NCBI GenBank assembly: GCA_016081115.2
Contig: CM071930.1
Span: forward strand, 6,925,419-6,989,418
From: Rehmannia glutinosa
Lineage: Eukaryota > Streptophyta > Magnoliopsida > Lamiales > Orobanchaceae
DNA length: 64,000 bases
Direction: 5' to 3'
The notes beneath the pieces were generated by a model. The model was not told the DNA's origin, did not search any database, and worked only from the letters and a program-made list of their open reading frames with translations. Positions within the stretch are counted from its first letter, which is position 1; each line of letters opens with the position of its first letter. The position numbers and the translations under genes were made by a program. This document shows, one piece after another, positions 55,735 to 64,000 of the stretch.

Positions 55735-58700
55735 CACTACAAGAATATCAAATAATAATGACGAAAATTTAATGAGAGTATGGAAAAACCGTCATTAAAG
55801 ACATGTTTTGTGAAGTTTTTATGAGGGTAAAAAATGTGGTAGTTAAAGAGTTGAGTTTTTAATGAGGAAATTTTAGTTTCCTAGTTATTAATATATAATC
55901 CCGTCATTACTTGTGTGAAAAAAAATTCCCCTCATTATTGGTTACAAAATTTTAGGCTTCATATATTTCCAATTATAGTTTTCATTATTTAAAAAATAGA
56001 AAAGTCTTTTTATTAAATAAGAAAACCTCTTAAATTTTATTTTACTAAAACAATCTAAATAAAATAACCTTTGTCCTTTATACCATTGCCCTCTCTCTTC
56101 TCATCCTGACTCTCTCTCTCCTTTCTCCTCGTTCTAACTTCTACCCTCGTCCCTCATGTCTCTTCTGTATCTCTACCTGCACGTCGCCGTCTCAAGCCGA
56201 TGTCGGTCATCGCCGCTAGTATTTCCATCTAGCTTCGTTCGCTTAGCCTTGTAGTTTAGTTTTGTAACTCTGGAATTTCTTCTCTTTTATTTGTTTTTTC
56301 AGTTTCGTTATTATGCTACTAAAATTGATTATGAAATTTGATCAATACAGGCTTAGAATATGTCGATTCTCGTGGAGTTTCATCCGATCAATAACCCAGT
56401 AAGTTAGAGTTTTGTAATTGTCGACTCTGGAAATTGGGATTTGAGACTAGGGTTCTTTTGTTGGTGTTTGGATACTACTTTTTCTGTTGTTTGTATAATA
56501 CTTTTTGAAGCAAATTATGGTTAATTAACATTAATTGGCTTGATGCATATATTTATTAGATCCGATGTCATCTTATCTGCCAACTCTCATGATGTACAAA
56601 TCATTAAAGTAATTGCTTTCTTCTACTATCCCAGTTCTTTTTGGTGAATTGATGAATGATTTTGTAATAATTAATACTCAGTGATTTTGAGATAGCAACA
56701 GGAAATATGTTAATATGTAATTCATTTTTGTTTTAAAACCTGTGAAACTCTAAATGTCTGGATTCAGCTAATTATCTATGCTTACCTTTTGAAAGCATTG
56801 GTTATTGTAAATATACATGAAAAGAAGGATTGGTGTAATTGTGGCTGATACTTATTGGTTTTTGTTTGTTAGGTGAGTTGATTATGATATAATGCGTATG
56901 GTTAATTATCTCAATGAACTGCTTTATGACTGAGTTTTGTTGTGATGTAGTGTTTCATCTTCATTTCTTTTGTACACCATGTTCGAGCAATGTGGGATTT
57001 CAGCCACAAATCAATGGAACATTAGTGGTGAATTATGTACCGGTGTTGCCAATGATGCATCTGAAATTGCAAACATAACTCCAGGCATTAAATGTGACTG
57101 CTTCGATAATAATAGCTCTACTTGCCACATCACGGCTCGATAAGTGAATATATTTGAGACTTAACTTACTGCACCAAGAACATGTGTTTTCACATATATA
57201 CGTTCTAATTTAATTTCTATGGTATAGTCCATGATGTAAAATTAATTGATTATATCATATATGGTTTTATATTTACAGGAGAATTTATGCAGTGGATGTT
57301 GCCGACTTGCCGGTCCAATTCCAAATGAGCTCTGGAATTTGACTTATCTCACTGATGTATATGTTCATTCTCTTAAATGGATACATTCAGTTCTTTCTGA
57401 TACTTGAACATTAATTTCATATTCTCTGTTACAAAAATTTGGGCCAAAATTATTTGACAGGTCCAATTCCCGTGACCATTGGGAATCTCATTCGCATGCA
57501 GTACTTGTATGTCATCTCTCTCTCTCTCTCTTACTTTTTTAATTTATTTTAGAACTGACAGTGTTTGAATGGAGAAAATCATGATAATTTGTGTTTTCAT
57601 ACTTTCAGGAGCCTTGGCATAAATGCATTATCAAGGGAGCTTCTAGGGGAAAGGGGAGTTTCCAGGGGAACTTGGGGTCTTGGACTGCTTACAGACTTAA
57701 GATCATTGTGAGTTCCCTTTAGTTTCATTAATACAATTTAACCAAAAAAGTTCTCCTTTCATGCAAGTTGCTTATAATTAGGTGCCTTCATATGCAAAAA
57801 TTGGAAACTCCTCATCAATTTGGATTGTCTTCTTGAATGTATTATATATGTATTTTACTTATGTGCAATTCCTTTAGCACAAACAACTTCTCTGGCCCTT
57901 TACCACCTGACCACGGGAACCTTCAAGACTAACACAAATGTGCAATTCCTTTAGCACAAACAACTTCTCTAGCCCTTTATAATTTGTTGCAATTATAATA
58001 TGGTTCACTTTACCTTTGCAGCTTAATCTATAGATTATGATTTTGGCCATCATATTTCTTAATATTTTTAGCCATGGTATGTTATTGGTTTTTACTGGGA
58101 ATAATCCCTTTCTTTACTTAATTTTTTTTGTAGGTTGCTTCGTAAAGAAAATTCAAGCATGGAAAAGCAACGGAGTGATTCGCCTTTGTGTTCAAATAAT
58201 TTTGTACTCCTTTTGATGGATTTAGAGAATGGAGTAGATTTAGAGAGTATTAGCTATCCATGGAGATGAAAGTCATATTTTGGAACAAATTACAATTGTA
58301 TATATTTTGAATAAATTAGTAAGTATGGATTTAGTTGTTTTTATAAAATTTGTTGTTTAATTAATTATGTTCTGAATATGTAGCAATATTCATATTTGTT
58401 AGTAATGATAGTATTTTTTCTGTAATGAGCAATTCATATAAATAATGAATGCGAATTTCATAACAAAAAATGAATTTTAATGGGTAATTACTATTTTATT
58501 GTTAAATTAATTTGTAGTGAGGGGCAAATAACAAATACTGAGAGGCAAAAAAGGTAATTAATAATGAAATTTGTCATCATTTAAAGTTAATTATTAATGA
58601 CGGGATAATTCCGTCACTGAATATATTAAAACAATAATGACGGGACCAATCTACCGTCATTATTTACTTTTACCTAGGAGGGCAGTAATGAGGGGTCCAT

Positions 58701-58795
58701 GACGGGAAATTCCCGTCATTAAAAGTCTTTAATGACGGATTTTGGACATATAGTGATGTGATTTCCCGTCATTATAAGTCAATTTTCTTGTAGTG
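55735..58795 (+). mobile_element. Pack-CACTA element carrying LRR receptor kinase fragments
   Basis: Left end CACTACAAGAATATC, right end on the minus strand CACTACAAGAAAATTGAC, flanked by atg (55,732-55,734) and atg (58,796-58,798), the 3-bp CACTA duplication. Subterminal AATGACGG and CCGTCATT words cluster at 55,755-55,960 and 58,570-58,775. The ~3.06-kb interior has no transposase but carries exon pieces of an LRR receptor-like kinase with intron sequence (next entry), so genomic DNA of a host gene was captured. Confidence 0.88.
56985..57931 (+). pseudogene. Captured exons of an LRR-VIII-type receptor kinase ectodomain
   Basis: Five pieces in order on the + strand: about 56,985-57,135 (QWNISGELCTGVANDASEI, later GIKCDCF and STCHITA), 57,281-57,356 (RIYAVDVA, then in another frame IPNELWNLTYLTD), 57,441-57,508 (NLGQNYLTGPIPVTIGNL), 57,609-57,707 (SLGINALS, then after a disrupted part LLTDLRSL) and 57,880-57,931 (TNNFSGPLPP, HGNLQ). 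The text and exon spacing match the start of the ectodomain of LRR-VIII-2 kinases with a malectin domain (the At1g56130/At1g56140 group). Malectin and kinase parts are absent, and indels break the frame, so no receptor is made. Confidence 0.8.
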
Positions 58796-58849
58796 ATGGT
58801 TGGTGATTTATATTGGATGAGTTTTTGAATGAAATCATAATTCAAAAAG

Positions 58850-59350
58850 TTCATCGTAATGAAGTTGGAAAAGGTGGCTTTGGAGAATCCATTTCCCGCA
58901 GTTTTGGTTAGATGTTACTAAAAATTGGCATTTCTCCTACAATGCTGTAGTTTGGGCGGCTATGCCTCACCAATGGATGCGTCGAGTTAAAAATTGAAAG
59001 CAAACCACTCTCATGGAGGCATTGGAGGGGTGCTTGGAGACAATCAGGGAGAAGTTGTATGGGCATTTTCAGATGCTATTCCAAATTGCCATGACAGTTT
59101 CTTTGCTGAATTTGCTGCAATATTACACAAAGCCTTGCAGCTCCTTGACAATGATACCTTCTCCAATATCTGGATTGAGACAGACTCTCAAATCCTTCTC
59201 TCCATTTCACAACATCGTGATAAGCTGGGAAATTGGAAGCTACGTACAATCACTTATGATGCTAATCCAGAAGCATATATATGTTTTCAATGTACATATC
59301 TCTCACATATATTGAGATGGAAACAAAGTAGCCAATACTGGATTTCTTAA
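58850..59350 (+). pseudogene. LINE-type RNase H fragment
   Basis: A 118-codon frame (58,994-59,350) reads HSHGGIGGVLGDNQGEVVWA, then FFAEFAAILHKALQLL and IWIETDSQILLS. This is the RVT_3 (RNase H) domain found at the end of plant L1 ORF2 and in related cellular proteins. The catalytic Glu (in AEFAA) and second Asp (ETDS) are present. The first Asp would lie in the stretch before the frame start (near 58,990), which is disrupted. No reverse transcriptase precedes it, because the Pack-CACTA lies there. The open frame is intact but probably unexpressed. Confidence 0.65.
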
Positions 59351-60269
59351 TAATTCAAGTATAATCTACAGTGTCGTCTCTTTGCCTAGGCTAATCCAAA
59401 GTTTGGCTATAGATCGACTTGGTCTTCCTTCATTTAGAACCAAGAACTAAGTGGGGTTTAATTGCTTATGTTCATTAAAGATTGGAAATAAGTATCTAAG
59501 TAATGTTAATTGATTAAATTATGCGTGATTATTTTAAGGGATACTAGAATTGAGAGTTATTAGTGGTGATTATTATTAATTAAAGACTTAACTTAGTTTT
59601 CTAGCTACCTTAATCCATTTAATAGCCAAATTTCTTCAATTCATCAATTGTTAAACCATTTTGATATTAATCCCATTCCAACTTGATTTCCATTTCAAGT
59701 CCAATAACTTAGCTTTTCCTTCATCTTACCCGAAAAATAGTTTAATTTAGTTTATTAACATTTGCTTAAGCCCATTTTTAAAAGCCCAACCTAGCCAAAC
59801 TTCTTAACTTGTTTCAATCAATTTTAAAACCCAACTTAGCCAAATTTCTGACAATTTAAATCAATTTTTCATCTATCAGTTACACTTCACAAACGAAAAG
59901 ATGAAGAAAGCATATCGTGGGCCTCTCTTCAGTATTCGGCCTAGAGCAATTGTGTAAGGGGGAGGTGATTTTCTTTCAAATTTCATCTATACCATTCCCA
60001 TCCAAAACTAAAGAAGAAAAAAAATCTACAAAAGGTTTACTTAAAATCATACTAAATGTTATATTGATTTGAAATCTCTGAGACTTTTATGCTTTTGTGT
60101 TTCTTTATGAAACTGTGGATGGTTTGAACTACATTTTTACAAATGGGTTTACGGCTTACTAAGATTCTTGGTTTTAAAATGTGAAGGATGCATGCATTTA
60201 ATTTTAACTATCTATGCTGAAAATTATGAAATTTTGTTGGGTGAGAATTTGATAACGGTTTGCATGTTG
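59351..60269. other. Intergenic sequence without a recognised gene
   Basis: AT-rich with repeated aacttagcca phrases near 59,600-59,860. No frames or terminal repeats. Confidence 0.5.
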
Positions 60270-60790
60270 CCATGTTTATTTTTCTGATGTAACTTTCTTG
60301 TAAAATAGGTGTATTGAGGTGGAAAATATGTTGCTACTTGATTGGAATGTGAAGGTCTGACCAAAAAATTCCAGCCCTGAACCAATTACACAATGGTGCA
60401 TGACACCATACTTCCGGGCTACTTGTCACCTTTTTAATGCATGATTTAGCTTTTAATATCTCAAATGAACTGTAGCTCTTCCTCTTAGTTTTCCATAGCC
60501 ACCTAATTTACCTCTATGTCATTTTTCTAGAGAAAGTTATGCCTGAATTATTGAGATCATGTGCCAAATTTGGAAATTTCAGCGTGTCATTTTCATTTAA
60601 ACAAAAATGACACCCTCAAATTGTATGGTTTGATTGTTGTGACCAGCATAAAAATTTGTTTATCTACTTCTCAACTTTTCACTGACCCTAGTTCCACTTC
60701 ATTCGGATATCGGACCAAACCATACCACTTAATCTAAACACCCAAATTGATGCAGTAACATACGATAATAACATTTCGGTACCACATCTC
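60270..60790 (-). mobile_element. gypsy LTR-like remnant
   Basis: The phrase tagctcttcctcttagttttccatagccacctaat followed by agagaaagttatgcc resembles the gypsy LTRs in this window (tagat.tttctcttagctttccatggccactt...gaggaagttatgg at 14,580-14,650 and 21,118-21,187). Orientation agrees with those. Boundaries are not visible. Confidence 0.45.
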
Positions 60791-61259
60791 AATTTTCTTT
60801 TACTTGTTCATAACATCGCTTCTATTTTACCATCTCACATGTCTACTCATTGACTCGCATATCGGACAACAATTAATGATACATGATATTGTTGTATATA
60901 TTTACATATATAATATATTGGTGTCCCACATTGGTTTTTGTGTTGTATCTATTGAATCCCACATTGATTGCATCACTTTTAGAAAGGTACACTTATTTAT
61001 TGTTTTGTCTCATATTGGTTGTGTATTGGAGTGTGGAGCTCAACTTGGTGTATAAAAGAGTATAAGTTTGGTAAGTCCTAACAAGCTTTGGAGCTTCCTC
61101 CTTATTATGGAGGAAACACCAAGTGGCTTCTAGTTTTAAATTTTTTGTATACATATTGAGTCGGGCCGATCCATCGGCCCCGAGGGCAGTCCGAATTCGA
61201 CTTTTTAAAATAGTTTGAAGTTTTAAACGAAAAGGTGTGTCTTTTGTCAAAGAACACAA
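60791..61259. other. Unassigned repeat-like sequence
   Basis: Contains two cccacattg(g/a) phrases near 60,926 and 60,957 and a related ctcatattgg near 61,009, suggesting a fragment of a small LTR or TRIM element. No termini found. Confidence 0.35.
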
Positions 61260-62890
61260 TCATTCGAAGAGGTTGCTACAACTTTAAGGTTGCAAACCCA
61301 AGTGCAGGTTTTCTCAAGTAATAAATTTCTCGGGAGTCCGAGGTCGATCCACAGGGAAGTTGATGGAAGTTTACAGGATATTTCTTATTTAAAGGATGAG
61401 TAAATGGGTTTTTTTTTTTACTAGTAAGAATATTTTTTTTAGTTACAAGAAATTTAATTAATAGAAATGTTGAGGATTAGGGATCCACTCTTGATTTCGG
61501 ATAAAGGAATGATTATATTTTTTTACCTCTTAGATTGCCACTATTGGAATCCATACACAAAGAAGGTTCCAATGGGAAGATATTATACATATAAATCATG
61601 CAATGAGGTAATCATGTTATATCATCAATTAGAATTTATCTTATAACATCAATACTTGTTTATGGGATCAAGTATTTATGTATTCTTTTGTCTACAACAA
61701 ATCAAGGTATCCACATTAGTAGTCGGTTGAAATAAAACCAGACATTTAACTAAATGGAACCAAGTATTTGTTGTGCCAATAGATATACATAAATCAAGAA
61801 ACACCACCAAACAAAAATGTATAAGCTAAAAACAAATTGATGATACAAACAATGAAATTTAATATGAATCTACAATCATTCCTTATCCTTCATCAAGAGT
61901 TTCACCCCATTTCCTCAACAAAATAAACTTAGAATAACATGAAAAAATAGAGAAAACAAAAGATTGAAGAAAAACTAAAGCAAACATTTTATAAAATACT
62001 AGAAATCTTACTATAATTTAAGAAAAGCAAGAAAGAAAAATTCTTTTGAACTTTGTAACTCTAACTTTCTCTACATAAAACTTGCTCTTGGCTAATGCTA
62101 ATGACCTCTATTTATAGCCAACTAAAAATCAATTTACAATTATTTTATTCTTTATTTTTATTACAAGTAAGAAAATAAGGAAATCAACACCAACTTTGCC
62201 ACCTTCTTTGACTGGTCATTTTGTCCATGATATCAGCCATCTTTGCTCAATTTTCTTCCACAAATCAATTATCACATGAGTTGGCTTGAATTTCCAACTG
62301 ATTTCATTGAATTTGAACAACCATGGGCCAAGATATGGTTGAATAATTGAGATGTGGTTGGCATACGGGATTGACTAGTGCAGCAGCCTCTTGGATTTTT
62401 ATAAATTCATCCAATACAAATCTGACTTTGGGGTCTTCATCAATGTTGTAGCTCTATGATTTGTACATACTCAGTAAAAATTTCAGATACAAATACCTTG
62501 TATTTTTCGAGTTATGTCCAAAATACCAAACTTGGTCAAGTCTGGAAATTAAATGAGCACCCTTCAATCCTCATTTTATGATGAATTTTTTTATCCAAGA
62601 AAATATCATTCCAAACTTTGATTTTTGGTTTCAATCTCTCTGAAAACTTGTAAATGAATGGATTGTGAATCCATATCTTCAAGAATCATCCCAAAATCAT
62701 ATCGGAAATGAAAGCTATGCTCGTTGATCCAAACCTCGCACTAAAAATTGCTTCCAAATACAATTCTATGTTGATTTCCCATTTTATTCCTAACATATTA
62801 ATAATACTATAAATTCATTTTATTAATAATATTAATAAGGTAAAATAATAATATAAGCCTAAAATAATTATACATTTTTAATGTTCATCA
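61260..62890 (-). mobile_element. Ty3/gypsy 3' LTR (element continues past the right edge)
   Basis: On the minus strand the LTR begins TGATGAACATTAAAAATGTA at 62,890, directly after the polypurine tract. It contains the phrase family AAGTGCAGG...GTCGATCCACAGGGAAG near 61,298-61,360, typical of plant gypsy LTRs. Length about 1.6 kb; its left edge is not certain. Confidence 0.65.
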
Positions 62891-62900
62891 CACCCCCCAA
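62891..62900 (-). promoter_or_regulatory. gypsy polypurine tract
   Basis: The minus strand reads TTGGGGGGTG immediately before the LTR start TGATGAAC. This primes plus-strand DNA synthesis and fixes the LTR edge and orientation. Confidence 0.75.
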
Positions 62901-64000
62901 CCAGCTTATTACTAGTCCCTAGTAATTAAAGCATAAAATAATACAAAAGAAATTTGATGAATATGGCACGTTGATCATTTTTTTTTTTAAAAAAAACTTT
63001 ATGAAATAGTCTAACAATCAAAAAGTTTATGGTCAGTCATCATAGATGCTATCAAGAATAAATATTATAATTTTTTTTATATCATTTTTTTAGAGAAGAA
63101 ATATTGTGTATATATGCACAAAACCACCGTTTCATTTCACAAACCAAAATACATTAACTTCAAACTTGATCATGAAAAAGCCTCAACTCCATATCCTCAC
63201 AGGTTAGTGTTTGTTGTGTAAATTGGCGATGTGTTCACTCTTGGAGTTGGAAAATAGTCAAAACTCTCAAAGAAATGGCCAATAAGATTTAGGACAAGCA
63301 TTCAAACTAAAATTGAGAATAAGATAGGTAGTTATAAAATTTGAAACACCTAATTTTTTCATACCAAATTATGTCTCGAAATTTCATTGGTTTAGAACTG
63401 CAAACAAAATGATAATATTGTTTTATATATTTTTTTCTTTTTTTTTTCTTCTTTTTTTTTTCTTTTTTTTTCATTTTTTTTCATTTTTTTTCTTCTCTTT
63501 TTTTTTTACAACATGACTAATTATGAACAATACTCACCACAAATTATGTAATGGAGTATTTTTACAACATGACTAACAATGATAACATAACAATGAAGAA
63601 TACTCATCACAAATTATGTAATAGAGCATTTTTAATGTAAATTGACAATGTGGGTGTTAACCAAATCATTTCTCCACATGTAAGGTAGAATATTTAAGTA
63701 TTTCAAATCACAACATAACCATTTCAAACGACCAATTAAAGTTCGGAATGCTTGTTTTCTCAAACTCACCACTCATTCACAAAAGATGTGTGAATATTAA
63801 AAATAAAATACTTTATCATGATCAAACTTTCGATTATATGTATCACAACCAATCTTTCCACAAAACTTAGAATGTGCACAAAACACTTTCTTTTTTTTTT
63901 TTTTTTTTTGCTGTAGTTTTTTTTTTCAATTTAATCAAGATAGCATCGTTGAATTCAACAATAAGACTATTTTCATGTTTTGACAATTCACAATTTGTTT
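62901..64000 (-). mobile_element. gypsy internal 3' region, noncoding part
   Basis: AT-rich sequence upstream of the polypurine tract on the element strand, with repeated phrases such as aatactca(c/t)cacaaattatgtaat(g/a)gag (63,530 and 63,600). It has no frames. Long noncoding 3' regions are usual in Tat/Ogre-type elements. The rest of the element lies outside the window. Confidence 0.5.
63420..63508. repeat. T-rich low-complexity tract
   Basis: Long T runs broken by single C, TTC and CA, with a further T run at 63,891-63,909. Prone to sequencing and alignment error. Confidence 0.85.

Overview
The window is plant nuclear DNA, most likely from a core eudicot. It is AT-rich, intron-containing, and full of plant-type transposable elements: Ty1/copia and Ty3/gypsy LTR elements, CACTA, Helitron, hAT and Mutator MITEs, and an endogenous caulimovirid. 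I recognise one intact host gene, a GH3-family acyl acid amido synthetase (auxin-conjugating type), in three exons at 52,469-55,102 on the + strand.

Layout. 1-6,330: decayed endogenous pararetrovirus on the minus strand, with RNase H, reverse transcriptase, protease and movement-protein remains and a tRNA-Met-like primer site at its right end. 6,331-8,981: a Helitron 3' terminus, a hAT-like end, AT microsatellites, a hAT MITE and a gypsy 3' remnant. 8,982-10,458: probable solo LTR. 9,595-22,691: a ~6.5-kb direct tandem duplication. Each unit holds part of that solo LTR, gypsy protease and gag remains, a tRNA-Asp-type primer site, a gypsy LTR broken by a LINE fragment, and the left end of a CACTA element cut by a Helitron. 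22,434-28,044: that CACTA element complete, with 3-bp target duplication TAT and a 4.2-kb Helitron nested inside. About 28,197-31,991: a second CACTA element with transposase exon relics.

33,497-38,522: a young, nearly complete Ty1/copia element (365-bp LTRs, 5-bp target duplication ATGGA). 39,153-40,758: an unusual foldback element whose inverted arms each carry a tRNA-Gly-like segment and whose core is a ~120-bp tandem array. 41,742-42,194: hAT MITE with a perfect 8-bp duplication. 42,697-42,978: Mutator-type MITE with a perfect 9-bp duplication. 43,038-47,951: an older, broken copia element. 49,296-51,111: a small Helitron. 52,100-55,430: the GH3 gene with promoter and 3' region. 55,735-58,795: a third CACTA element that has captured exon fragments of an LRR receptor kinase (Pack-CACTA). 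58,850-59,350: LINE RNase H fragment. 60,270-64,000: gypsy LTR remnants and the 3' LTR and internal tail of a gypsy element running off the right edge.

The elements do not form a pathway. The organisation is nested insertion around one auxin-response gene. A recurring technical signal deserves attention. The two duplicated units, and several element landmarks, differ at CAG/CTG sites by changes such as TCTGA to TCGA, which looks more like consensus error at CHG sites than ordinary mutation. Some of the broken frames may therefore not be real. I found no operon-like or otherwise clearly new multi-gene system. The most unusual structures are the tRNA-armed foldback element and the Pack-CACTA.
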